DNA of 64,000 nucleotides, from contig OZ025822.1 in the NCBI GenBank assembly GCA_964019425.1, positions 186,001 through 250,000 on the forward strand. Reading direction: 5' to 3'. This DNA is from Flectonema sp. DT1601. Its lineage: Eukaryota; Euglenozoa; Diplonemea; Diplonemida; Diplonemidae. Positions 1 through 10,841 of the stretch are shown here, piece by piece. The stretch's first letter is position 1; each line of letters starts with the position of its first letter. Position numbers and translations under genes: made by a program. The notes beneath the pieces were generated by a model. It ran no database searches. It had not been told where the DNA came from and saw only the letters and a list, made by a program, of their open reading frames with translations.

Positions 1-98
1 AAGATATCTTTTTCAGTCCAATGCCAGTTATTGCAGTTGGCACCATCTTCTCTGTCTTTCACAATCCATCTTGGATCTCCCTTTCCGATTTCCGCCAT
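1..98 (-). CDS. AHSA1: AHA1-type activator of Hsp90 ATPase, N-terminal fragment
   Basis: Partial gene: the first 32 codons read leftwards from the ATG at 98-96 and run off the window. The peptide contains GDPRWIVKDRED and NNWHWTEKD, which is the signature of the AHSA1 N-terminal domain (GDPRWIVEER..NVNNWHWTERD in animals). AHA1 binds the middle domain of Hsp90 in the cytosol and stimulates its ATPase. An A/T-rich stretch precedes the start codon. Only the extreme N terminus is visible, but the match is dense and in frame from the first Met, so the family call is firm; completeness of the gene cannot be judged. Confidence 0.85.
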   Translation of the reverse strand, partial: MAEIGKGDPRWIVKDREDGANCNNWHWTEKDI

Positions 99-289
99 TT
101 TATTAAGAAAGTGATTAGTCTGATGTAGTGATGTTAATAAAAAAGAAAAGAGAGGGGGAAAAAATTGTCTTCGATTTTCAATTTCACCCGTGTTAAACGT
201 TTTTTTTTTTTTTTTTTTTAATGTGTGTCTTCTCTGTGAAGAGTACGTTTCGAACAATAAAAAGAAAATAAAAAGTAAACGTGACGATT

Positions 290-859
290 TTATTTACAAA
301 AATCAGGAAGAATAAACCAAGGTTCACTACCTGATGGTAAGACAAAGTCCATGTGACGGAGGTCGTTAACTTCTGATCCAGGACGGTTGTTGCTGTCGCG
401 GTAAATATTTGCGGCGATGTACTTAGGGCCAAAATATCCATTGTCTTTATCAGAGTGTACAACGAAGTTGGATAGTTGGCCATGGGACATTCCCAGAGAA
501 CCAATCCAAATGGCTGATTTATTATTCGATGCGTATCCTGCAAACGTTGTGTTGTCAAACCAATGATCAATAAGATTGTATCCGTGAGAAGATCCTTCAC
601 ACTTTTGAGTACCACTGTGCCATTGCCAAAATGTATCTCCAACTACTAACTGTTCAATAGCAACAGCAGTCATGTTGACGTACATCACAGTTCCATTCGA
701 TGCCCATTTACAAGGACCTTTAGGTCCAACACCATCAACGTATGTTTGATACCAGAGCCATTCAGAGTTAAATATCGGTGGGAATCTGGGTCTGGCTGGA
801 AGCTCTGCAGCTGTTACGACACCTGCTAATAAGAATAGAATTGCTGCCGAGGAATACAT
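290..859 (-). CDS. Small secreted protein, unknown function
   Basis: Intact 189-residue reading frame. Residues 1-18 (MYSSAAILFLLAGVVTAA) form a typical signal peptide with a likely cleavage near Ala17/Ala18. The mature part is rich in aromatic residues and has several N-glycosylation sequons (NGT, NMT, NTT, NKS). Cysteines are few (three in the mature part: in GPCKW, KCEG and DFCK). This suggests a secreted or lumenal glycoprotein. I do not recognise the family; the spacing is loosely reminiscent of small ependymin/LVN1.2-like secreted proteins, but I see no decisive motif. It lies about 190 bp downstream of the AHA1 start, separated by a T tract (A on the coding strand). Confidence 0.7.
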   Translation of the reverse strand: MYSSAAILFLLAGVVTAAELPARPRFPPIFNSEWLWYQTYVDGVGPKGPCKWASNGTVMYVNMTAVAIEQLVVGDTFWQWHSGTQKCEGSSHGYNLIDHWFDNTTFAGYASNNKSAIWIGSLGMSHGQLSNFVVHSDKDNGYFGPKYIAANIYRDSNNRPGSEVNDLRHMDFVLPSGSEPWFILPDFCK

Positions 860-1196
860 TCGGTGGATTTGTTTATTTTTCCTTTCTTTTTTTTTTTTAA
901 AAAAAATATAAATTTAATTTAGTCAAAAAAAAAAAGTCGTAAATATTAAACACCACTCCCAAATGTCTCGAATAACAACATCATTCCTGGAAAGAGAAAT
1001 ACTAAATAAAATAAAAATAAAAAAAAGTTTTTGAAAAAAAAAAAAAAAATAGCAAGTTCTAAATACGTCTACGATACAGCAGGGGAGGAGATGAGGATCA
1101 TCCGAAGGAATATCTAACTAATTTTAAGATTCTATTTGTTATTCTTTTTTTTTTTTTTTTTTTTTCTCCCTTCCTTTCTACTTTTTTTTTTTTTTT
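860..1196. other. Intergenic, A/T homopolymer tracts
   Basis: No gene seen. Several A or T runs of 9-22 bases (for example around 1036-1050, 1146-1165 and 1181-1196) lie between the secreted-protein gene and the stop of the HEAT-repeat gene. Confidence 0.6.
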
Positions 1197-4100
1197 CTAT
1201 TGAATTAGTGTCAAAAACTCCTCAAGCCATTCAACCACAGCTACCGGAGGAGAGAATGACGCCCTGGATATCAGATCATAAGCTAATTGTTTAGCCTCGT
1301 GAATCGCAGCAGGTGAACTTCCCAAAACATCAATCGCAACCCGTTTTGGAGGAAATGAAAGAAGAACAGATGCAGCAGCATGACGAACTGAAACATCCGA
1401 ATCATCAAGCGCAAAAATAGCAGTTTTAAGCATCACAAACTTATCAGGTATCAAAACTAAAGCCTCAACACAAGACAGACGAGTTGCAGCTACTGCTGCA
1501 GATCCGTTCTTTTTTCTTTTCGTAAAGATTACATCCTGAACAACAGTGATGCCTCTCTTGTTAGAAACTGCGAGAACACCAGCTGCGACAGATCTCGTCT
1601 TACCATCATCATCAGATATCATTTTAGTAGCCGTGTCGATAACAAGAGCTATCTTTCTTTTAAAGTCTGAAACAGTAACAGTGGAACGATCTTTTGGAGT
1701 TGGAGGTGCTAGCGGATTAATTAAAACATCACAAAGAGAAGCGAGACTAAGTAAAGATTGCTCTCTGATGTCTGGGCTAAGATCACAACAACATGTTGCT
1801 AGTACGTTGCATAGTTTATCATTAAGTTGAGGAAAATCTGATATTATTAACGGATCAGCGTATCCTATTCCATACAAACAAGCTCGTCTCGTGTTCGTCT
1901 CAAATGCCTGACCTGCAGCTGCATCAGCAAGTGAAGCAACACCTGCTGGAACAACCAAAGCGATTGTGTGCGCGACATGGAATCGATTTGCTCTTCCATC
2001 ACGAAGTAGCTGTAGAAGTGGATGTAATATTGCGATGGGGAGTTTTGGAGTTCTCAGCGCGATAGTTGCTGCGAGTCTAACTCTCGGATGAGTGTCGCTG
2101 AGTCTTGCGACAATTAAACCCGTGGCATCAACAGTATTCCCTCTATCCTTACCTCTCCTTAGGACTTCAGATAATAATCTTGTTACACCAGCTCGTAGAA
2201 CAACTTTACCACTATCAAGAACAGGACACATTACCTTCATCGCTGCTTCGATCAGCTCAACTGGAAACCATCTCAATGAGTGAAGTGCTTCAGCTTTTAC
2301 CTTTATATCTTGTTCACTTCTACCTGGAGCATTCGCTGCATTTATTAAAGCGGTTGCAATCCTGCTTATGACACTTTTATTTATGTGTGGAGGCTGTACT
2401 GGAAGACCCTGTGGTTTTTATGTGTGGTTGTTATTTGTTTTCGATTGGTAGGTTAAATAATCCCCATTATAATTCCACATAAAGGTTTGTGAAATGTCAG
2501 ATCTCAGTAACATTTGCGTGGAATTAGGGGTTTACCGATTTTTTTTTTTTTTTTTTTTTTAAAATTTAAATAAAATAAAAGCATACCCCTCGTGGAATAC
2601 GAAGCCTTTTCTGCCAGTGTGACAGTGACGGGTTGAGAACACCCCGACCACCACTCACAGGTTTGAATGTTCCCAAGAATAGCGCTGTTGTGGTCATGTC
2701 TTCTTCAGATGGTGCAGACTGTTTTTTTGAATTTATTATTATTTTTCCCCCCTTTAAAAAAAAGAACTTTAAAAAAAAAAAAACAGTTATGTATTCACAC
2801 CATATATAATGCGGTCCTCATAAATGAAGGTCTCATCGCAGTGGCTGGTGTAGTACTTGGGATTTGAATGACCTGTTGATGTTGTGACAAGTCCAGATTA
2901 CCATGTTGAGCTGCTTCACGACAACGTTGCAACACAACAGCAGCATCTAAAATTACATGAGTTTCCGTGTAAGGAGGATGCTCTGGTGCAAGTTGGGGTT
3001 GAAAATATAATACCGCCGGACTAACTTTCTTTTCTTCCAAAGAAGGTAGTTCAGCATGTACAACAGCCGTACAACCAGCAGATAGAAGAGAGAGATCAAT
3101 AAGTGGTTGATGCTCACTAGCAATCGTTTCTTGAAAATCAGGATTTGGAAAATCAGATCCCATCGGAACATGTAAACCTAAACCCCAAGCAGCTGCTTGT
3201 CGTACTAAATGACTACTGTGATTTAGTAACGATTGCAACATAGAAACTCCTTCTGATCCTCCAGAGAGTTCTGATCCGAATAATCTAATTGCCAAACACG
3301 TTAATCGTCTATCAAAGCGACCACTTGCTAGAGCTTCACCAAGATGAGAAAGACAACTAAGATCGATATGCTTGTGGAGACCAATTAAAGCATTACATGC
3401 TGCTTCTGATCTTTCAGCTGCTCCTTCTCTGAGATCTCTAACGACGAGAGGTATGACTACAGATTTTAAGATTGCAGGTTGATTAGCAACCAACGTTAGT
3501 AGTAAACTATTCCATCCACTGATGGTGCTCAGCGCTAAATCATTTTGAGGAGGTTCAGATGCTGCAGCGTCAAGGATTGCTAGAAGTCCAGGAGATCCGA
3601 ATGAAAGCATCGTACTAACCACACTCGGTATGATCTCAACGTTTAAAGGATCTCTTAACATTCTAACGAGTGTTACGAGAGTTGGACCAACACGAGGAAT
3701 CTCATGTCCTGATGATAATATTCTTATTATCCTAAGAAGGTTCAATTTACACTCCGCAGGAGCAGACAACGCCTCCGTTGTCTGCGTCGATGCCTGCAAC
3801 AGTTTAACAACCAACTCAGACAGGATCACAGCTATACGATGTGATACCGAAGCTAAAGGCATTATAGCAAGCATTGCAGCAGCTTCTTGTTGTGAAGAAT
3901 CGATCATTTCAGGATTACCACCATCAGATGCGAGGTATTCCATATAATAAGTAGTAGCCTCTGGAAGGTGTAGTTGAGATATTTGAACAACAGTTTTTGG
4001 TGTGATTCCAGCATCTGAAAGGTGAAGGCTGCTACAACATGATGGAAGTTGTATTTGAAGGTCTGCAGGTTCGTCTATCGAAGAAGATGGTTTTACGAAA

Positions 4101-6322
4101 TTGTGAAAATATTTACTGAGGACTGGTGCACCACCTCCACTTACAATAACAGTGTCGTCATCGATATCTACTTCTGGGTTTTCAAAGATAGCACCAGATT
4201 GTGGAAGAAGATGTCTTTCAGAACGTTTAACGACTGCTTGCTTCTTATTATCGTGAGAACAGTCATGTTGACCTCTGTGTCTGTTTGGAATAACTGGTGT
4301 TCCTGTTGATGGTCTTTTACTACTGACACTTGTTGATCTTTTTGTAGGACCCGATGATGATCTCGTCCGTGGTTCAGTACGCACCGTGACAGATGAACCG
4401 AACGCGTACCTAACCTTTACAGTTGGATCTTCTTTGATAACTCTACCTCTAGCTGAAAGAGCATTCTTTGTGTAAGAATAACGACTGCTACCTGCACTAT
4501 TTCTCCTCGGAGGGGGTGGTGGAGGGGGAGGTGGAGAATCTTCTTCACCAGGACTATTTGGATCATAACGCCCACGTCCCTTTACTGGACTCAGATAGTA
4601 TTCCGAAGGGAGATTAGAATCGTTTGAAGGAACTCTAAAGACTCTTTCCCTACCAGTCTTACCAGTTGATAAGAGAGCTCTTTTAGGTGTTGAACTTTCT
4701 GGTGTTTCAGGTCCAATGATTTGTTTAACATTTTCAACTTGTTGTGCGAGCTGTTCAGCTATTCGTTGATTATCGATGTGCATCTTTTTCATTTCACTGA
4801 GGATGGTCTGAGATTCCGAAGGTGTTTTTGGCTTCGTCGGAGTCTTCTGCTTTTTCGCAGGCGACTCCTTAAGGGTTCCTAACTCCCTCTCCATGGCGCT
4901 GATCTTTTGTAGTTGTTGTTGGTGGAGCTCGTAAGCGACGAGCATTTCTTTTTTGTGCTGCTGTTCTTTTATTGTCAATTCTTCCTGCACTCTGAGTACT
5001 TCTTCATGGTCTTGTTTATCGTCGTCTGTCACTTCTGGTGGAGGTGGTGGTGGTGGTGGAGGAGGACTCTCGGCTTTCTTTTTCAGCTGCTTTTCCAGCT
5101 GCGCGATCCGCTCGGCTGCCAACCGTGTTTCTTCTTCCTTTTTCTTTAAAGCCTCCTTCAGTGCTGCGTCTTGTTTCTTTTGCTCGTACTCAGCCGCGCG
5201 TTTTGCAGCGGCGGCTGCTGCTTCCCGCGCTTGCTGTTCCTTTGCAGAAGCTTCCTCTCGTTCTCTTTGCAGTTGCTTTTCTCGTTCCTGTTGTTCATGT
5301 TGGAGTTGTTGTTGTGTTTTGATCTTCGGAGAAGGATCTTTCTTCACTGATGTGACTTCAGATGAATATGGAACAGGAATACTTGCTGGAGTTGGTGATG
5401 GAGATGCTTCAGGCAATCCAGCAGGACTTGCTGACTGTGACTGAGAAACTGAATAACTCGACCACTGAGAAGGTTGCACTTGATTAACGGGAGCAACAGT
5501 AGGAATTGCATGTACTTGAGATGATGGAGGAGCAGGTGGATGTCCTCCAGGAAGTGGTGTCACTACATTAGAAATTGGTTGTTTGTTTCTCATCTGATCG
5601 AAAACAGAACCTTCACCAGGAGGAGTTATCATCTGATGAGCCATAGGCATTAATGATAGGGATTGCTTTTGTGGTACAACACTCTGACGGTACTGAGGAG
5701 GCTGTGGAGATATCGATGAACCTCTCAACCCGTGTGACTGCCCTGCCGGGGGTGGTGGTGGTGGGGGTGGCGTCACCATTGTTCCTAAACCACCATTCCC
5801 ACTCCCAACTCTAACTTGACTCTTTGGAGCAAAAAGTTCTTGTGCAGCAGCAGCTACACCAGGCGTAGGAACCGCAGGTTGAAAAGCATGTATAACAGAC
5901 ATAGTTGATTCATTTAGTGAAGTATCGTTAATTGAATGTCTCTGTGGACTAATACCTCGATGTCTATTTAAAGCAGCAGGTGATGCTGTTGGTGTTGTTG
6001 GCAGAGTACCTCCGGTAACTGAAAGTTGTTTCGCAGGTGAACTTTGTCTTGCTGGAGGTGGAGAAGCTGGTTTTCCTACCGAGTGCTTTCTCATCTCTTT
6101 AGCTTTTTGAAGAACTTCATTAGCTCTTGTGTATGTAGCTCCTGGAGATGTCAGACTGTTAGAACGACTACTACTCCCAACAGTTGGTCGTTGTCTACTG
6201 ACGTGTTGTTGATGTAGTTTTTCTTGTTGATTTCTTAGTCTTTCAGTTTGTTCAAACATAGTATCCACATTAAGCCTTCGGAATACGGCATTAACTGACG
6301 CTTCGAGTGTGTCAAGAGGCAT
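1197..6322 (-). CDS. Large proline-rich, coiled-coil and HEAT-repeat protein (3 exons)
   Basis: I assemble three exons: 6322-2801, 2718-2587 and 2408-1197, about 1,621 residues. Introns 2719-2800 (GTGTGA..AAACAG) and 2409-2586 (GTATGC..CCACAG) join in phase 0 with open frames; the middle 44-residue exon and the start of exon 3 are continuous coding sequence. Start: ATG at 6322-6320, preceded by an A-run; an in-frame reading continues upstream to 6385 but looks like leader. The N-terminal ~320 residues are Pro/Ser/Gln-rich with PPPPPP stretches, followed by a long charged coiled coil (about 330-530), basic Ser-rich linkers, then an alpha-solenoid of HEAT/ARM-type repeats (from about 760 to the end), e.g. 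HSSHLVRQAAAWGLG and DSDVSVRHAAASVLLSF. Probably a scaffold, possibly cytoskeletal. I cannot assign a family. The two introns contain long A tracts on the coding strand. Confidence 0.75.
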
Positions 6323-6866
6323 TTTTTTTGATATTGTCCCCCCTGCCCAATACCTGGTCTGAAAGTAAACAACTGCTATAGCCACTTACCCTACAATGAC
6401 GTAACTATTTTCGTAATAACTTTTTTGTTGCAGGCTGATAATGGCAACTACATAATATTATGGTTTTTTTTTTTTTTTTTTGCTTACAAACAATTATCAT
6501 GGCAAAAGGGCAACTAGGATAGTTAATATGCTTCGTCTTTGTTTTCATTGAATTAGTTAAAAAGAAAAGCAACCAGTAGGCATTGACTACGGAGCTTGTT
6601 GCATCTTTACTTTTTTTTTTTCTTATGCCTGAGACCTGTGAGTTTACTGCTAAAAGAGTAATTTCCATAGGCTTTTCTTTTATTTTTCTTTTATTTTTTT
6701 TTTAAAAACTTCTCTCACTTGAGAGAGTGCTGCTTTTGTTTTTTAAACTGAAAATCCGAAGAGGGACATCCAATCAGATCAGCAGCAGTATATTATATTC
6801 CTCAGATCTGCTAATCTCATCTACTTTGTTTTCATAACTGAAATCAAGAAGGAAAGGATCACGGAA
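6323..6866. other. Intergenic / leader region
   Basis: Between the HEAT gene start and the ABCE1-fusion stop. A GTAAGT..TTTCAG segment of 31 bases (6359-6389, minus) could be a very short leader intron or contain a splice acceptor for the HEAT gene. The rest is A/T tracts; no convincing gene. Confidence 0.4.
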
Positions 6867-9800
6867 TCAAGTTTCTTCTGAGAGAGGGATACCACAACGA
6901 GAACATTTCTTGTCGTCCAGCCCATTTGTCATTTGGCAAACGGAGCATTCAATTCCTGTTTTTCTGTCGACTATTTCGGCAGCATCGGCATAGAATTCTC
7001 CTCTAGAGCGTTGATCCTTATCAAGTTGTGAACCACGTTTATTAAATCTAGGTCGGTGAGTCACACCATCAAGTCGGACAGTGACATCAAGTTGACGTAG
7101 GAATCTGTTGAGACCAGTGCTGACAAATTCCGATCCACGAGCGTGACATGAGCAACCAGGAGTGCCTTCAAATACAACAACACGATCAGCCATGAAAGAT
7201 GTCATCATGAGATCGTGTTCAACAACAATAATAACTTTCTTTTTTAATTGAGATAATCTCCTTATGCATCTCGCAGCAGTCATTCTCTGTTCCACATCTA
7301 AGAAAGCACTCGGCTCATCAATCAGCAACAACTTCGATTCCTTGCTCAGTACAATAGCCAATGAAACTCTCTGCATTTCTCCTCCAGAAAGATTGGTGGT
7401 TTCTAGAACCAGCAGGTCATCAATTTTCAATGGCTTCATAACCTCATCGGCTATGAACTTGTCAGTTAGGACGCTCTTTGGCAGCTCCCTTCGCAGTAAT
7501 TCTTGAACAGATATTCCTTTTTCCAAATTCATTACTTGTGGTTTCATGCAAACGTCACCGACCTCTTTCTGACCACTAAAATGATCCAACATGAGCTGTA
7601 GTAAAGTTGTTTTTCCACAACCATTTTCACCCAATAAACAGGTTACTTCAGAAGCATGAACAATACCAGAATCTACTGTCAGTGAAAACTTTGAATCACC
7701 GTCAAAACTTTTTTTCATTTCGGGATATGGCCAACGAAATTCAGAGTACACCTCCTCATTCTCCGTTTGCATTTTAAAATTCAGCGGATAAGATCTGAAC
7801 TTAATGTTTTCTTGTTCGACACGACCATCTAAAAATGAATTAATTCCATCACGGATGTTCATGGGTTTGGTGACAACACCAAAGGCAGCAGGCTTTCCGT
7901 AAATAAGACAGACAGTGTCGGCTAGGTAGTCACAGACAGCGAGATCGTGTTCAACGCAGATAACATATTTATCGGACAATGATCTGATTATTTCACTGAC
8001 CTTAAGACGCTGACGAACATCTAAGTAAGACGATGGTTCATCAAAGAGGTACATGTCACTATCAACAAGTATCGATGATGCGATTGCGAGCCTTTGCAAT
8101 TCTCCACCCGAAAGAACCGAAACTTTTCTATTCACAAGATGATCAATCCCCAGCGATCTCAACAACTCATCCGTCTTTACAGGACTCGCATGGCAATTTC
8201 TATCAAGAAACCCGCTAACAGTCTCAACCTCCCCTTCTCTCAGTAGGTCAACGTGTTGCGGTTTAAAGCTTGCCTTTATAGATTTTCCTTCCAATCTTGT
8301 TATTAATGACTGCAGTTCGGTTCCCTTGTAGCGATTTTTTAGAGTAGAATATCCCCCAGATATCCCGGGTGTCATCCGACCTGATAATATTTTTAAAGCG
8401 GTTGATTTACCTGCACCGTTTTCACCGATGATGCCAAGGACTTTTCCTTGTTTTAAGAGAGGGAGGTGGCAGAGAGTGAATCCGTTGGTGCCATAGCGGG
8501 ATGTGATGTGTTCGACGTTTTCTTTAGGGATGTTTTCAATGATGACTGCGTTGAATGGACATCCTTTTCCACGAGATCCCTTAACACATAGTTTACAACC
8601 AATGCACGTGTTTTCGTCGATTTTGCAAACGCCTGAGTGATTTACAGCTCCTACCGAACATGCTTTCATGCACTCTCTCCCACACTTGTCATATTTACAA
8701 CGTGATTCTCGAACAACAGCAATTCTGTAAGTAGGTTTTACTGCTGTCGGGATGTGTTCCATTACGACTGGTCTTTGCTTTTGCCAAGCAATTGGAAGTG
8801 TTTTGAAATCTTCTTCTCCACACCTTCGGAGCTTTACCTTCGACTCACACAGGGTCATTTTACCCTTAAACCTCGTTAAGACGTGGCTTAATTCATCTAA
8901 AGTGTTGAACTCTAGTGCAGCTCTTCCCGTCTTACGACCTTCTTTGACAATGACTTGGGCATTGGTTGCTCCGTACTGTTGGAATGCTGCTCTGATAGCA
9001 GCGTTTGTCACCCTATCTCCCTTACCAAGGTTATCTATTATTACAATAAATCGTCCATCCATAGTGTAGCCTTTCCCCTTTGAAGATGCTTGTATTCTTG
9101 CTTGACGATGTTGTTGTTGTGTGACTTGAAATGTGTGTTTCTTTTGTTCTTGTTTAGCTTTTTGTTGTGCAGCTTTTCGTAGTTGGGTTGATGTAGGTGT
9201 TGAGGTGTCTCCTTGAAGGACTAAGACCTTTTGTTTTCTATCGTTAGGTTTTGATCCCCCACAAGCAACACAAGACATGTCAGTTGAAGCATTATCACAA
9301 GAACAGCGACTACAACACCAAGACCTCGCAATCTGATATTGTTTAGTTGGTTTTTGTGATTGCTGTCTGTTTGATTCAGAGATGTTTCCTCCCCTTGCAG
9401 TCTTACAGATGTGACACTTGAATGTCCCTCCCTCATTTCTACAATTACAGCTCTGACAGTACCAAAACCGCTCAAGTTGACAGTGCTCACAATAGTCAAA
9501 CGACGGGTGGTTTTCACTGTCGCAGCTGTTGCAAACCCAAGCATCGTCTTCATCTAAGTCTTCTGTTTCTGGTTCTACTCCACGAGGTTGTTCACATACT
9601 TCACACGAAGATGAATCAGTTGTGTTTATTAAAGTACAATTTAAACATTCCCACCCGTCGTCAATATTATCATCGACTTCTCTCTTTTCGGGTGGTGCGG
9701 TCTCACAAACAGCACATCGTTGAGCTTTTTCAGTATTCAGAAATGTACACATTGAACAGTTCCATCCTTCTGTCGGTGCATCAGGTTCGGTAGAGCGGTT

Positions 9801-10841
9801 TTGATTTTGACTATCTGATTGTGTCGGTGATAGTGATGATGGTGATGGTGATGATGGTGATGGTGATAGTGTTGTGGGTTTGTGAGTTCCACAAATAGAA
9901 CAGTTCCCCAGGTCAGGATCATTTAACAGGCTACAAGCAGAGCATTCCCATGGACCTTTTTCACTATCTTTGGGAGCATCACAAGTATTGCATATGTAGT
10001 TACCCGGATCATTTAAATAACTACACTCTCCACACCTCCAATTCCAGTCATCAGATGACTGTTGTGTTGTACACGAACATGTTGTAGTTTGTGAGTCGTA
10101 GATACTTCCGCAAAAGTCGCATGTCCATGTTGAGTTTTTTTCATCTCGTTGCTGATCTTGTTGTTGTTGCGTACTATTACAATTAACACAGTTTATAACA
10201 TCTGAGTTATTATTTAAATAGCAAACTGGACAGCTCCACATGTTATTATCTTTGGTTTCTTGTTGAGGTTGTGGTGTTGGCTCAGATTTCTCTGCTCCAC
10301 ACGTTGAACACTCTGACCCTGTAGGGTTAGAAGCACCACACAGATGACAAGTCCTGTCTGAAACTTGTTGTGTCGTGGTCGGTTGTTTAGGAGCCGAGAA
10401 TGCACCATCTGAATTTGATTTCGGTGGTTTATCGGCGTGACAAACTGTGCAACGAATCATATCACAATCGTTTTTTAAACTACACTGCGGACAATCCCAT
10501 TCAACATCACAGGCATCACAGAAATTGTTATCATTTTCAAAAGGAAGTTCGATACCACAATCTCTGCAGCGTCTTGCTAAGGGTTCTTCATCATACGGGT
10601 CACTGTTTTCATTCCATGCGTCCCAACACGTTTTACAATAATTATCCTTTACAGGTAGTTCTCTAGAGCATCCAGAACACTCCTGTTGTACCATCATTTC
10701 CTTTCCTCCACAGTCATTATAAAATTCAAAACATCCCTTACAAAGTGCTACTTTATCATTAAGCCATATCTGCTTTCTTGCAGCACATGGTGGACCTGTT
10801 TCTCGAGTGCACAAGACGCATTTTAGTGAATCTGAACTCAT
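6867..10841 (-). CDS. ABCE1: RanBP2/NZF zinc-finger array + RRM + ABCE1 (RLI1) fusion protein
   Basis: Uninterrupted 1,324-codon frame. Residues 1-560: cysteine-rich modules, including about nine RanBP2-type fingers (pattern W-x-C-x2-C-x3-N-x6-C-x2-C), e.g. WNCSMCTFLNTEKAQRC, WECSACSLLNDPDLGNC. About 595-680: an RRM-like fold (RFIVIIDNLGKGD ... RAALEFNTL). About 703-1290: a complete ABCE1: two ferredoxin-like 4Fe-4S motifs (CKYDKCGRECMKAC; CIGCKLC..GCP), first Walker A GENGAGKST near 802, LSGGELQR, DEPSSYLD, EHD; second GENGCGKTT, LSGGEMQR, DEPSAFLD, EHD. A last finger (CSVCQMTNGLDDKKCSRC) ends the protein. ABCE1 splits post-termination ribosomes in the cytosol and is about 600 residues long elsewhere; here it is the C-terminal half of a much larger protein. 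The first cluster ends CS rather than CP, and the second has eight residues before the last Cys instead of three. All ATPase motifs look functional. One exon, so not a splice-prediction artefact; an assembly join is unlikely. Confidence 0.93.
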   Translation of the reverse strand: MSSDSLKCVLCTRETGPPCAARKQIWLNDKVALCKGCFEFYNDCGGKEMMVQQECSGCSRELPVKDNYCKTCWDAWNENSDPYDEEPLARRCRDCGIELPFENDNNFCDACDVEWDCPQCSLKNDCDMIRCTVCHADKPPKSNSDGAFSAPKQPTTTQQVSDRTCHLCGASNPTGSECSTCGAEKSEPTPQPQQETKDNNMWSCPVCYLNNNSDVINCVNCNSTQQQQDQQRDEKNSTWTCDFCGSIYDSQTTTCSCTTQQSSDDWNWRCGECSYLNDPGNYICNTCDAPKDSEKGPWECSACSLLNDPDLGNCSICGTHKPTTLSPSPSSPSPSSLSPTQSDSQNQNRSTEPDAPTEGWNCSMCTFLNTEKAQRCAVCETAPPEKREVDDNIDDGWECLNCTLINTTDSSSCEVCEQPRGVEPETEDLDEDDAWVCNSCDSENHPSFDYCEHCQLERFWYCQSCNCRNEGGTFKCHICKTARGGNISESNRQQSQKPTKQYQIARSWCCSRCSCDNASTDMSCVACGGSKPNDRKQKVLVLQGDTSTPTSTQLRKAAQQKAKQEQKKHTFQVTQQQHRQARIQASSKGKGYTMDGRFIVIIDNLGKGDRVTNAAIRAAFQQYGATNAQVIVKEGRKTGRAALEFNTLDELSHVLTRFKGKMTLCESKVKLRRCGEEDFKTLPIAWQKQRPVVMEHIPTAVKPTYRIAVVRESRCKYDKCGRECMKACSVGAVNHSGVCKIDENTCIGCKLCVKGSRGKGCPFNAVIIENIPKENVEHITSRYGTNGFTLCHLPLLKQGKVLGIIGENGAGKSTALKILSGRMTPGISGGYSTLKNRYKGTELQSLITRLEGKSIKASFKPQHVDLLREGEVETVSGFLDRNCHASPVKTDELLRSLGIDHLVNRKVSVLSGGELQRLAIASSILVDSDMYLFDEPSSYLDVRQRLKVSEIIRSLSDKYVICVEHDLAVCDYLADTVCLIYGKPAAFGVVTKPMNIRDGINSFLDGRVEQENIKFRSYPLNFKMQTENEEVYSEFRWPYPEMKKSFDGDSKFSLTVDSGIVHASEVTCLLGENGCGKTTLLQLMLDHFSGQKEVGDVCMKPQVMNLEKGISVQELLRRELPKSVLTDKFIADEVMKPLKIDDLLVLETTNLSGGEMQRVSLAIVLSKESKLLLIDEPSAFLDVEQRMTAARCIRRLSQLKKKVIIVVEHDLMMTSFMADRVVVFEGTPGCSCHARGSEFVSTGLNRFLRQLDVTVRLDGVTHRPRFNKRGSQLDKDQRSRGEFYADAAEIVDRKTGIECSVCQMTNGLDDKKCSRCGIPLSEET

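Noticed and set aside
6405-6668. 87-codon minus frame with poly-Lys
   Set aside because: Composition follows an A tract; no domain and no conserved pattern. Many similar Lys- or Phe-rich short frames in the window come from homopolymer runs.
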